From contig DAHUZP010000083.1 of the NCBI GenBank assembly GCA_027306505.1, forward strand, positions 1 to 64,000: a stretch of 64,000 nucleotides of DNA, in the 5' to 3' direction. The notes under the pieces were generated by a model. That model made no database searches and had not been told where the DNA came from. It worked only from the letters and a program-made list of their open reading frames with translations. The DNA is from Thermoplasmata archaeon (GTDB lineage: Archaea; Thermoplasmatota; Thermoplasmata; Lutacidiplasmatales; UBA184). Below, piece after piece: positions 33,562 through 41,276 of the stretch (its first letter is position 1; each line of letters opens with the position of its first letter). The position numbers and the translations under genes were made by a program.

Positions 33562-34509
33562 TCAGGCGGCCTGTACGCAGGCGTGGGGATCGACCCCCGC
33601 GGGACCTCCAGGGTCCGTCGCCTCGACCTCGAAGACCGCGTGGACGATACCGAAGTCCCGCTCGAGCCGTGCCCTCAGCTGGGAGACGACCTGCATGGAG
33701 TCCCTCACGGTGAGGTTCTGGGTCCGCACGTGGGCCGTCATGCAGACCAGGGAGGAGCAGACCGACCAAACGTGCACGTCGTGGAGGTCCTCGACGTGCG
33801 GCACCTCGCGCGCGGCACGAGAGATGGCTCCCACCGAGATCCCCGGAGGGACCTGCTCGGACAAGGTGGACCAGGACTCCCGGAAGAGGGGGACCGACTC
33901 GATGCCTAGGATCGCGGCGACGACGAGGGCCGCGACAGGGTCCGCCCAGACCGCGGCGGGATGGAGGAAGAGCACCCCCGCCCCCAGGAGGATCGCGCCC
34001 GTGATGCCCACGTCGCTCCAGAGGTGGAGCAGGACGCTCCTCAGGTTGAGGTCGCGCACCCGGGGCGGGGTCCGGCCCACGACCCTCGCCGAGACCGTGC
34101 GCAGGAGGAGCGTGGGGAGAGCCGCGACGAAGACCCAGACCGGGTCGACCCTCCCGAGGAACGGTACCGTCGAGAGGAGCGAAGACACCGCCTCGTAGGC
34201 GAAGAAGATCGAGGAGCCGAAGACCAGGGAGGCGTTGAGGAGCGCCGCGAACACCTCCGCCCGGTGCAGGCCGAAGGTGTGCGCCTCGGTCGCGCCCTTG
34301 GCCGTCATGGCGAGCGCCTGCCAGGAGACGGCGAAGGCGACCAGGTCCGGGACGTTGTGCACGGCGTCCGCGGTGAGCGAGACGCTCCGGCTGAGGAAGG
34401 CCCCCCAGGCCTCGACCAGCAGCACCACGAGCGAGAGGGCGAAGGCGGTCCTCAAGCCCCGAAGGACCGAGGTCTCCGCTTCGCCCTCCCCATGGTGCGT
34501 GCCGGTCAT
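33562..34509 (-). CDS. Cation diffusion facilitator (CDF) metal exporter
   Basis: 315 residues with six membrane helices and the two-site transport centre of CDF proteins: SLTADAVHNVPDL in helix II and HLWSDVGIT in helix V. The cytoplasmic C-terminal domain includes VEDLHDVHVWSVCSSLVCMTAHV, typical of ZitB/CzcD-like zinc, cobalt or cadmium exporters. It exchanges metal for protons at the membrane. It lies 33 bp downstream of a CsoR-family regulator and is probably in the same transcript. The metal is most likely Zn, by family similarity. The stop is followed by 94 bp with nothing visible. Confidence 0.9.
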   Translation of the reverse strand: MTGTHHGEGEAETSVLRGLRTAFALSLVVLLVEAWGAFLSRSVSLTADAVHNVPDLVAFAVSWQALAMTAKGATEAHTFGLHRAEVFAALLNASLVFGSSIFFAYEAVSSLLSTVPFLGRVDPVWVFVAALPTLLLRTVSARVVGRTPPRVRDLNLRSVLLHLWSDVGITGAILLGAGVLFLHPAAVWADPVAALVVAAILGIESVPLFRESWSTLSEQVPPGISVGAISRAAREVPHVEDLHDVHVWSVCSSLVCMTAHVRTQNLTVRDSMQVVSQLRARLERDFGIVHAVFEVEATDPGGPAGVDPHACVQAA

Positions 34510-34542
34510 CGCGAGACCTCCGTCTGACGCGGGAGGGCATCC

Positions 34543-34806
34543 CTAGAAGGCGCTCGCGACGACCTCGCGGAGCTCCTCCAGGACCGGGGTGACGGCCCCC
34601 TTCCCGCCGGCCGCCTGCAAGGCGCCCTCGGCGAGGTCCTGGACGATCGCCTGGAGCACGGCGTCCAGGGAGGAGCGCACGGCCGCGATCTGATGGACGA
34701 TCTCCGGGTAGCTCCTGCCCTCGTGGGTCATGGTGTGGACCGCATGCAGATGTCCCTCGATGCGGGCGAGACGGGCCTCGATCGCGTGCCTTTCCGAACC
34801 GGACAT
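34543..34806 (-). CDS. CsoR/RcnR-family repressor lacking the canonical metal ligands
   Basis: 87 residues, all-helical, aligning over its length with the CsoR/FrmR/RcnR family (ARLARIEGHLHAVHTM...IAAVRSSLDAVLQAIVQDL). Three ligand positions differ: the Cys of the usual 'rdC.di' is Tyr (RSYPEI), and the distal His and Cys of 'HxxxC' are Leu and Ala (DLAEGAL). An unusual histidine cluster (GHLHAVHTMTHEG) lies in helix 1. It probably represses itself and the CDF gene; a G/C-tract operator overlaps its own start. What it senses is unclear. ATG 34806 follows a TATA box at 34839-34847. Confidence 0.85.
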   Translation of the reverse strand: MSGSERHAIEARLARIEGHLHAVHTMTHEGRSYPEIVHQIAAVRSSLDAVLQAIVQDLAEGALQAAGGKGAVTPVLEELREVVASAF

Positions 34807-34847
34807 ATCCCCTCGGGGGGGATACGAGCACCCCTACCTCTATAAGG
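34806..34847 (-). promoter_or_regulatory. CsoR-type operator and TATA box
   Basis: TATCCCC-TCGGG-GGGGATA (34806-34824) is an inverted repeat with the T-A-x-C-tract/G-tract form known for CsoR-family operators. It covers the expected transcription start and the first base of the start codon. CCTTATAGAGG (34837-34847, minus strand) is the TATA box upstream. The arrangement implies autorepression of the regulator-CDF transcript. Confidence 0.65.
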
Positions 34848-34848
34848 A

Positions 34849-34874
34849 CCCCCCTCCCCCCGGGGGGGAGGGGG
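34849..34874 (-). terminator. G/C-tract hairpin after the ABC permease
   Basis: CCCCCCTCCCCCC followed by GGGGGGGAGGGGG can form a 12-13 bp hairpin with at most one bulge. It lies 9 nt after the stop of the ABC permease gene and just before the regulator's TATA box, so it may end the exporter transcript. Confidence 0.5.
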
Positions 34875-34882
34875 TGAGCGGG

Positions 34883-35986
34883 TCACTGCTCCTGCCAGCG
34901 GAAGGCTCGGATCGCGGCGAGGAAGAAGATGGCCGCCAGGGCAAGCACGACCGCGAGGTCGACGAGCGCCGCGCTCGTGTGCTGGAAGACCATCGTGTTG
35001 TTGAGCCCGTCCACCACGTAGTAGAGCGGAAGGACCAGGGCCACCTTCTGCAGGTAGTCGGGGAAGAGGGACACCGGGAAGAACGTCCCGGAGAGGAACA
35101 TCATGGGGAAGGTGACGAGGTTCCCGACGACCGCTGCGCTCTCGGGGGTCTTGGAGACCGTCCCCAGGAGGAGGCCCAGGGAGACGAAGAGGACGGGGCC
35201 GGCGAGAAGGAAGGCGAAGGTCAGGGCGTCCGGTTCCACCGTCGAGTGGAAGGCGCCGCGGCCCACGGCGAGCATCACGAGGGTCGAGGCGAAGACCATC
35301 ACGATGAACCAGAGGATCGAGGCGAGGAGCCACTCCCCCCGGGTGAGCGGTGTCAGGGAGAGCTGCCGGAACAGCTTCGCCTTCTTGTACTGGGAGCTCA
35401 GGTTGACCATGGAGAACATCGGTGCCACGAGGATCGAGAACCCGATGAGCCCCGGGACGAGGTAGTCCACGTACTGGTAGGTGTGGCTCCCGACGTTGAG
35501 CCCGACGACCCCCACCTCCGGCGCGCTCTGGCCGGTCGCCTGGAGGTTGAACTCGCTCACGACGCCGTTCACGGCGCTCTGGGCGATCCCCGCCGTGGAC
35601 GTCTGGGCCGGGTCGGTGTAGAGGACGACCCTCACGGGGACGTGGGAGATGTAGCTGCTCTGGAAGCCGAGGGGGATCACGAGGCCGGTGGTGTAGCCGT
35701 TGGTGGAGAGCCAGGAGGAGAGGTTCCCGACCGACGGGCTCACCAGGTGCACCGAGAACACCCCCGTCGCGTTGAGCGCGGAGATGAACGAGTGGCTGAG
35801 CGCCGAGCCCCCGTCCAGGTCCTGGACGTAGAGGTCCACGGTGACGCTGCCGGTGTTCGAGAAGATCGCTCCGAAGAGCAGGATCAGGATGATGGGGAAG
35901 ACGAGAGAGAAGAACAGCCCGACCCGGTTGCGCATGTAGGTCCGGGCGAAGACGAGGAAGTAGGCCCAGACCCGGATCGGCCTCAT
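34883..35986 (-). CDS. ABC-2 type exporter permease (copy A)
   Basis: 367 residues. One N-terminal membrane helix (VGLFFSLVFPIILILLFGAIF) is followed by a large external domain of about 150 residues and five more helices, the ABC2_membrane_3 layout. Near the end are VGNLVTFPMMFLSGTFFPVSLFP and LPLYYVVDGLNNTMV. It forms a drug- or lipid-type exporter with the ATPase encoded upstream, whose stop overlaps its start (ATGA). The track ORF begins at 37012 in the same frame, antisense-free but inside the ATPase gene; ATG 35986 is the real start. It is paralogous to 41277-42530. Confidence 0.88.
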   Translation of the reverse strand: MRPIRVWAYFLVFARTYMRNRVGLFFSLVFPIILILLFGAIFSNTGSVTVDLYVQDLDGGSALSHSFISALNATGVFSVHLVSPSVGNLSSWLSTNGYTTGLVIPLGFQSSYISHVPVRVVLYTDPAQTSTAGIAQSAVNGVVSEFNLQATGQSAPEVGVVGLNVGSHTYQYVDYLVPGLIGFSILVAPMFSMVNLSSQYKKAKLFRQLSLTPLTRGEWLLASILWFIVMVFASTLVMLAVGRGAFHSTVEPDALTFAFLLAGPVLFVSLGLLLGTVSKTPESAAVVGNLVTFPMMFLSGTFFPVSLFPDYLQKVALVLPLYYVVDGLNNTMVFQHTSAALVDLAVVLALAAIFFLAAIRAFRWQEQ

Positions 35987-36963
35987 GGGACCCCCTTCAC
36001 CCTCGCGACCGGAGGACCGGCCCTCCGGTCCTTGGTCCCGACGGTGCCCTCGCTCATCCGGCCCACGAGCCGGATGAAGACGTCCTCGAGCGTGTCCTTC
36101 TGCGTCGCGACCTCGCTCCATGGGAGCCCGCTCCGCTCGACCAGCTGGAGGACCGCGAGCACGTCCTCCTTCGTCCGGATCTCCACCAGCGTGCGCCCGT
36201 CCTCGACCTGGACCTCCCCGGACCACTCGCCGCGCAGCCGCTCCGCGATCGCCGGGGAGCCCTCGATCCGCAGGCGTGGGCGTCGGCCGAACCGGGTGAT
36301 GATCTCCTCCGGGGTGCCCAAGGCGACGATCTTGCCGTGGTCGATGATGCCCACACGGTCGGCGAGCGTCTCGGCCTCCTCCAGATAGTGCGTGGTGAGG
36401 AAGATGGTCCGGCCCCCGCGTCGCAACGCGCGCATCACGTCCCAGATGGCCCGGCGGGCCTGCGGGTCGAGCCCGGTGGTCGGTTCGTCGAGGAAGAGGA
36501 CCTCCGGGTCGTTCACCAGGGCGAGCGCGAGCCCCAGCTTCTGCTTCTGGCCGCCGGAGAGCTTCTCGAAGGCGTCGTCGGCCTTCTCCTCGAGCTCGAC
36601 CTCTCTCAGGAGCCTCGTCGGGTCTGGCCTCTTGTCGAAGAGGCGTCCATAGAACTGGATCGACTCGACCGGAGTGATCTTGTCGAAGAACGTGAAGTCC
36701 TGGGGGATCACGCCGACGCGTCGCTGGAGCTTCGCCCGGTCCTTCCAGGGGTCGTGGCCCAAGACCCGCACGCTCCCCGCGCTCCGGGGACGGATCCCCT
36801 CCAGCACCTCGACCGTGGTCGTCTTCCCGGCGCCGTTCGGACCGAGGAAGGCGAAGACCTCCCCCGACCGGACCTCGAGGTCGATCCCGTCCACCGCAGC
36901 GAGCGGGCCGTAGCGCTTGACGAGCCCCTGGACCTCGATCACCGAGTCCCCCACGCTGCCCAC
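35983..36963 (-). CDS. ABC-2 exporter ATP-binding subunit (copy A)
   Basis: 326 residues. Walker A GPNGAGKTTTVE, Q-loop GVIPQDFTFFDKITP, signature LSGGQKQKL, Walker B VLFLDEPTTGLDPQ and switch His in FLTTHYLEEAE are all intact. The C-terminal 90 residues form the accessory domain of DrrA/CcmA-type ATPases. It drives export through the coupled permease; the substrate is unknown. The start is GTG 36963. The 289 bp between this and the CBS gene contain only a faint AT-rich site (GATAGATGTAG) that might be its promoter. Confidence 0.92.
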   Translation of the reverse strand: MGSVGDSVIEVQGLVKRYGPLAAVDGIDLEVRSGEVFAFLGPNGAGKTTTVEVLEGIRPRSAGSVRVLGHDPWKDRAKLQRRVGVIPQDFTFFDKITPVESIQFYGRLFDKRPDPTRLLREVELEEKADDAFEKLSGGQKQKLGLALALVNDPEVLFLDEPTTGLDPQARRAIWDVMRALRRGGRTIFLTTHYLEEAETLADRVGIIDHGKIVALGTPEEIITRFGRRPRLRIEGSPAIAERLRGEWSGEVQVEDGRTLVEIRTKEDVLAVLQLVERSGLPWSEVATQKDTLEDVFIRLVGRMSEGTVGTKDRRAGPPVARVKGVP

Positions 36964-37252
36964 CTCCGTCCTCGCTTCCCTCGCCGTAGCTCGGAGCGTG
37001 CCCTCTCCCCACGTACGTCGGTCGAAGGCCAGCGCCCTATCCGCCTCCTGCTACATCTATCGTTCGTCCAAACCGCTCCTTCCCCTGCTACCGTCCGCGG
37101 GGAGAGGGAAGTGCGGAGGTTTCCGCTCCTTCCATCAAGACCCTTTGACGCACGAACCATCCCCCCGCGCGTGGTGGAACGCCGGGGGAGCTTCGATGGC
37201 GGGCGCGGACCTGCCGGCTACTTCCACGCCCGAAGGGGCCGTGCCCTAGGCG

Positions 37253-37740
37253 GTGGCGGCCGCCGTGCCGTCCTCCAACCTCCTCGCGGAGGAGCCGCGG
37301 GCCCGGGAGATCATGACGACCGCGGCCCGGGTCTGTCCGCAATCGGACACCTGCGAGGAGGTCGCCGAGCGGATGGGCCAGGAGCCCATCGGGATGTTCC
37401 CGGTCCTGGACGGGGACCAGCTCGTCGGGGCCGTCACGGACCGCGACCTCGTGGTGCCGCATCTCGCGGCGGGAGGGCGCCGCATCGTCCACCGCGCCGT
37501 GGTCTTCTGCATGGCCCCGCAGGTGACCGCGATCCCCCCCGGGGGCGCCGCTGCGCGAAGCGCTGCGCAAGATGCGGGAGGGGCGCTTCCGTCGCCTACC
37601 GGTCGTCGACGACGGTCACCTGGCCGGCGTGACCGGCCTGGACGACATCGTCTTCGAGGTGGGACGGCTCGCGAGCGCCGCCCTCGTGATCCAGGAGCCG
37701 CACAAGGACCATCGGGAGGAGATGGGGCAGGAGAGGTCTC
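37253..37740 (+). pseudogene. Two-CBS-domain protein interrupted by a frameshift
   Basis: The first CBS domain is in the track frame (AREIMTTAARVCPQSDTCEEVAERM, then FPVLDGDQLVGAVTDRDLVV). The second begins there (APQVTAIPP) but continues one frame later: REALRKMREGRFRRLPVVDD, then LAGVTGLDDIVFEVGRLAS. The switch falls in CCCCCCCGGGGG (37534-37545). Removing one base there restores one protein. CBS pairs bind adenine nucleotides and act as energy sensors. Beyond about 37740 the second frame runs on without a stop into sequence antisense to the geranylgeranyl reductase, so the original end is unclear. Sequencing error in the homopolymer is a real alternative. Confidence 0.7.
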
Positions 37741-38003
37741 CGCGCGACGCTCGGGGAGCGTGCTGCGGGCACCCTCGCGCCCCGCTTCGGCCACACCCCC
37801 CAGCGAGCGCCCGGGACCCCGCCCGACCACGGCACTCCGGGCCCTACGACGAACATTCGGCCCTGACGGACCGCGGCTCAAGGGGAAGGCCCTGGACGCT
37901 CGGGTCGAGCAGCGGCCCTGAGCGCCTCGCCGGGGTCCCTCGCCCCTCGTGTGGCCGGGGCCCGCGCGGGCCCCCCTGCGCACGACCGGGGGACGTGCCC
38001 CGC

Positions 38004-39197
38004 CTACAGGAGGTTCTCGAACTCCTTCGTGACCTCGGGATACTTGTCCTTGACCGCCTTGAGGATGTTGAGGACGGAGAGCTTCTCGAGCTTGACGCCT
38101 GCGAGCGCGTCGATGATCTTGTCGAAGATCTCGTCGGGCAGGGAGACCAGCTTCTCCTTCGCGACCCAGTTGCGCAGCAGCTTCTCCTCGAGCACGGCGC
38201 GCCAGCCCTGGTCGTACTTCATGAGGAACGTCCTCGAGACGTCGCCCGTCTGCGCCGCCTCGGCCGCGACCTTCCCCGCGATCTTCCCGGCGATGCACCC
38301 GTTCGCGATGCCTCCACCGGTGAGCGGGTCGATCATCCGGGCCGCGTCCCCCACGAGCAGGAGGCCGTCCGTGACCGACTGCTTGATCGGAGGGGAGATG
38401 GAGACCCCGCCACCGACCATGTCGATCTTCTTCCCCTTGGAGTAGCCGGGGTGGTGCTCGATCCAGCGGTCGAGGTAGTCCTTGGTCTCGGCCGCGTTCT
38501 TGATCTGGGAGACCTGGACACCGATGCCTACGTTGGCGAGCCCGTCGCCCTTGGGGAACACCCAGACGTAGCCGCCCGGGGCGACCTTGCCCAGGTAGAA
38601 GTCACAGTAGCGGACGTCGGAGTCCACGTTGGTCATCCGGTACTGCAGGCAGGAGTCCATGTCGCGGAGCTGGAGGTTCGTGGGGAGCCCCGCCCATCGT
38701 CCCACCTGGCTCTCGAAGCCGTCCGCCCCGACCGTGATCTTCGCGTGGATCTCGAAGGGCTGGCCGAAGTGGGTCGCCTTGACGCCGACGATCGCCCCGT
38801 TCTTCCGGAGCAGGGCCTTCGCGTGGGTCTTGAGATGGATGGTGGTGTTCGCGTTCGCGGCGTCGATGGCGAGCTGCTTGTCGAACGCATCGCGCTCGAC
38901 GACGTAGCCCACCTCGTTGCCCGCGTGCTTCTCGTTGATCTCCATCACCTTCTCGGAGGGGGAGTAGATGCGGGCCCCCTCCACCTCGAGGTTGATCCAG
39001 CGGTTCGACGGGGTGATGCCCACGTCGCTCAGCCAGGCCTTCGACATCCCCTCGCCGCACCGGACGGGGGAGCCGATCTCCTGGCGCTTCTCGATCATGA
39101 TGACGCTCGCGCCGCTCTTGGCGGCCCACTTGGCGGTCATGCTGCCGGCGGGACCGGCTCCCACGACCAGTACATCGCAACGAAGGTCCGCGACCAT
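38004..39197 (-). CDS. Geranylgeranyl reductase family protein (archaeal lipid saturation)
   Basis: 397 residues. The FAD-binding start is DVLVVGAGPAGSMTAKWAAK, followed by the family motif GSPVRCGEGMS, GGYVWVFPKGDGLANVGIG (the PxxYxWxFP-like region) and GDAARMIDPLTGGGIANGCIAG. This is the digeranylgeranylglycerophospholipid reductase group, which saturates the isoprenoid chains of archaeal membrane lipids. A 4Fe-4S ferredoxin gene lies 96 bp upstream on the same strand and is a likely electron donor. Codon and composition are ordinary for the window; Lys content is higher than in the neighbours. Confidence 0.92.
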   Translation of the reverse strand: MVADLRCDVLVVGAGPAGSMTAKWAAKSGASVIMIEKRQEIGSPVRCGEGMSKAWLSDVGITPSNRWINLEVEGARIYSPSEKVMEINEKHAGNEVGYVVERDAFDKQLAIDAANANTTIHLKTHAKALLRKNGAIVGVKATHFGQPFEIHAKITVGADGFESQVGRWAGLPTNLQLRDMDSCLQYRMTNVDSDVRYCDFYLGKVAPGGYVWVFPKGDGLANVGIGVQVSQIKNAAETKDYLDRWIEHHPGYSKGKKIDMVGGGVSISPPIKQSVTDGLLLVGDAARMIDPLTGGGIANGCIAGKIAGKVAAEAAQTGDVSRTFLMKYDQGWRAVLEEKLLRNWVAKEKLVSLPDEIFDKIIDALAGVKLEKLSVLNILKAVKDKYPEVTKEFENLL

Positions 39198-39293
39198 CTC
39201 TTCCCTTCCTCCCCCTACCTCGTGTGGACCTTGAACGGACCCCTCAGCGTCGCTCGTCCCCCGCGACCCTCGACCACCTGGACGCTCGGCCCC

Positions 39294-39485
39294 TCACCGG
39301 ATGGTGATGGCGCCCACCGGACAGGCGCGGACGCAGATATTGCAGCGGGTGCAGACGTCCTCGTCGAACCCGATGCGCCACTCGTCGAGATAGATGCAGT
39401 TGAGCGGGCATATGCCGACGCACGCTCCGCAGGAGACGCAGACCTCCCCGCTCGATTCGATGTGCAGGTCCTTCTTGCTCGGCAC
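39294..39485 (-). CDS. 2[4Fe-4S] ferredoxin
   Basis: 63 residues with two cluster motifs: CVSCGACVGICP and CTRCNICVRACP. The size and spacing are those of a bacterial-type 8Fe ferredoxin. It probably passes electrons to the geranylgeranyl reductase encoded next. The start is GTG 39485, with a clear TATA box about 40 bp upstream (39523-39532). Confidence 0.92.
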   Translation of the reverse strand: MPSKKDLHIESSGEVCVSCGACVGICPLNCIYLDEWRIGFDEDVCTRCNICVRACPVGAITIR

Positions 39486-39522
39486 GGCCCTCCTGGCGGA
39501 GCGGTCGGACCCCGCGCCTGGG

Positions 39523-39540
39523 GATAATTAACCTTTCGAA
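39523..39540 (-). promoter_or_regulatory. Promoter of the ferredoxin-GGR transcript
   Basis: On the minus strand TTCGAAAGG-TTAATTATC reads as a BRE (CGAAAGG) followed by a TATA box, about 40 bp before the GTG at 39485. It is the most AT-rich site in this part of the window. Confidence 0.65.
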
Positions 39541-39558
39541 TCCAGGGCCTGACGCGTC

Positions 39559-40584
39559 CTACCCCCCTTCCGTGGGGGTCCCGACGGCGTTCGGGATGGC
39601 CGCGGAGGTCGCGGAGGGGACCTCGGTCCCGGCGGGCCCTTCCATCCCTTCTTCCGCGAGCCATCGCTCGGCATCGATCGCGGCCATGCAACCCATCCCC
39701 GCCGCCGTCACGGCCTGACGGTAGCGGTGGTCGTGGACGTCGCCCGCGGCGAAGACCCCGGGGACGCTCGTGAGGGTGTGCTCCTTCGTCCGTAGGTACC
39801 CGTTAGGTTCGAGCTCGAGTGCCCCCCGGAAGAGGGCGGTCGTGGGCTCGTGACCGATCGCGACGAACACACCACCGCAGGGGACGGTGCGCACCTCACC
39901 GGTTCGGATATCCTTCAGGCGCGCGCCCGTGACCGAGCCCTCGCCCAGGACCTCTTCGACGACCGCGTTCCAAATGAAGCGGATCTTGGGGTTCTTCTGG
40001 GCCCGCTCGACCATGATCCGGCTCGCCCGGAGCGCGTCGCGCCGGTGCACCACGGTCACCTGCTTCGCGAACTTGGTGAGGAAGGTCGCCTCTTCGAGCG
40101 CGGTGTCGCCGCCCCCTATGACGAGGAGGTCCCGGCCCTTGAAGAAGAACCCGTCGCACGTCGCGCACGCGGAGACCCCGTGCCCCCGCAGCTTCTCCTC
40201 CCCGGGCACGTTGAGCCACTTCGCCTGGGCCCCCGTCGCGACGATCACGGCGTCCGCGACCACTTCCGCGCCCCCGGAGGTGCGGAGATGGAAGGGACGT
40301 GAGCGGACCTCGAGCCGGGAGACGCTGTCGTCCAGGATCCGGGTGCCGAAGCGCTCGGCCTGCTTGCGGATGAGGTCCATGAGCTCCGGCCCTTGGATCC
40401 CGTCCGGGAACCCGGGATAGTTCTCGACCTCGTTGGTGATCATGAGCTGGCCCCCCGCGGGGACGCCCGCGATGAGCACGGGGCGAAGGTTCGCCCGCGC
40501 CGTGTAGATGGCCGCGGTGAGGCCGGCGGGTCCACTGCCGATGATCGCGACTCGGGTCCGAACGGGCGACGACTGGGAGGTCAT
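39559..40584 (-). CDS. trxB: Thioredoxin reductase
   Basis: 341 residues. FAD site RVAIIGSGPAGLTAAIYTARA, the redox-active CATC in GVSACATCDGFFF, the NADPH site LLVIGGGDTALEEATFL with HRRDALRAS, and the FAD-closing VFAAGDVHDHRYRQAVTAAGMGCMAA are all present and in order. It reduces thioredoxin-like proteins using NAD(P)H. I chose ATG 40584, which overlaps the flavin reductase stop by 4 nt; the track start at 40788 lies inside that gene. The last 30 residues are Pro/Thr-rich and outside the conserved fold. Confidence 0.93.
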   Translation of the reverse strand: MTSQSSPVRTRVAIIGSGPAGLTAAIYTARANLRPVLIAGVPAGGQLMITNEVENYPGFPDGIQGPELMDLIRKQAERFGTRILDDSVSRLEVRSRPFHLRTSGGAEVVADAVIVATGAQAKWLNVPGEEKLRGHGVSACATCDGFFFKGRDLLVIGGGDTALEEATFLTKFAKQVTVVHRRDALRASRIMVERAQKNPKIRFIWNAVVEEVLGEGSVTGARLKDIRTGEVRTVPCGGVFVAIGHEPTTALFRGALELEPNGYLRTKEHTLTSVPGVFAAGDVHDHRYRQAVTAAGMGCMAAIDAERWLAEEGMEGPAGTEVPSATSAAIPNAVGTPTEGG

Positions 40585-41273
40585 GGGTTCCTTCTCCTCC
40601 GGCGCGGGGGTCCGTGAGAAGGCCCTCGAGAGGTCATAACGAGATGGTCCGCCTGTGAGGGTCTCGCGTACCCGCCCCTCCAGAAGACCAGCGGGAGCCC
40701 GTGGGCGCCGCTTCCGTGCTCCAGGGAGACCACGCGCCCCAGGAACAGGACGTGCGTCGCGTAGGAGAAGGAGCGGACCACCTCGCACTCGAAGGAGGTG
40801 AGGCCGCCGTCCAACCAGGCGTGCCCGAGCGGGCCCCGGTGGAACGGCACGCCCTGGAACTTCTCAAAGGAGGGGATGCGGGACGCGAAGAGCTCGGAAA
40901 GATGGCCTTGCGCGGAGGAGAGGACCGTGACCCCGAAGCGCCCCGAGCGCTGCACCACCGGGGTCGTGTCCGCGTTCCGGTTGAGCGAGATGAGCACCGT
41001 CGGGGGCTCCAAGCTCACGGAGAGGAACGCGTTCACCGTCATCCCGACGTCCCGGTCCACGTGGCGCGCGGTGACCACGGTCACCCCCGTCGCGAAGCGG
41101 CCCATCAGGTCTCGGAAGACGGCGGCGTCGACGGGGGGTGGGGCGGCGGGGGAGGCGACAGCGGGAGGGCGCTCGGGAAGCGGCGGTCGGACCCCTCCGC
41201 CCTCCTCCATCGCCCGCCGGGCCCCGCCCCCCCGCGGACCGACCGGCTTGGCGCGGGTCCCCCCCTTCCCCAC
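40581..41273 (-). CDS. Flavin reductase-like FMN-binding protein
   Basis: 230 residues. After a 50-residue low-complexity leader comes the flavin reductase-like domain: FRDLMGRFATGVTVVTARH, GMTVNAFLSVSLEPPTVLISLNRNADT, FGVTVLSSAQGHLSELFAS and FECEVVRSFSYATHVLFLGRVV. This family reduces free FMN/FAD or binds flavin for oxygenases. Its start (GTG 41273) lies 3 nt after the upstream ABC permease stop, and its stop overlaps trxB, so exporter, flavin reductase and TrxR form one operon. An internal ATG (MEEGGG) could be the true start. Confidence 0.85.
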   Translation of the reverse strand: MGKGGTRAKPVGPRGGGARRAMEEGGGVRPPLPERPPAVASPAAPPPVDAAVFRDLMGRFATGVTVVTARHVDRDVGMTVNAFLSVSLEPPTVLISLNRNADTTPVVQRSGRFGVTVLSSAQGHLSELFASRIPSFEKFQGVPFHRGPLGHAWLDGGLTSFECEVVRSFSYATHVLFLGRVVSLEHGSGAHGLPLVFWRGGYARPSQADHLVMTSRGPSHGPPRRRRRNP

Positions 41274-41276
41274 GGC

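Noticed and set aside
37572-39527. 651-codon plus-strand ORF
   Set aside because: Only the first 50 or so codons (second CBS domain) are real; the rest is antisense to GGR and ferredoxin.
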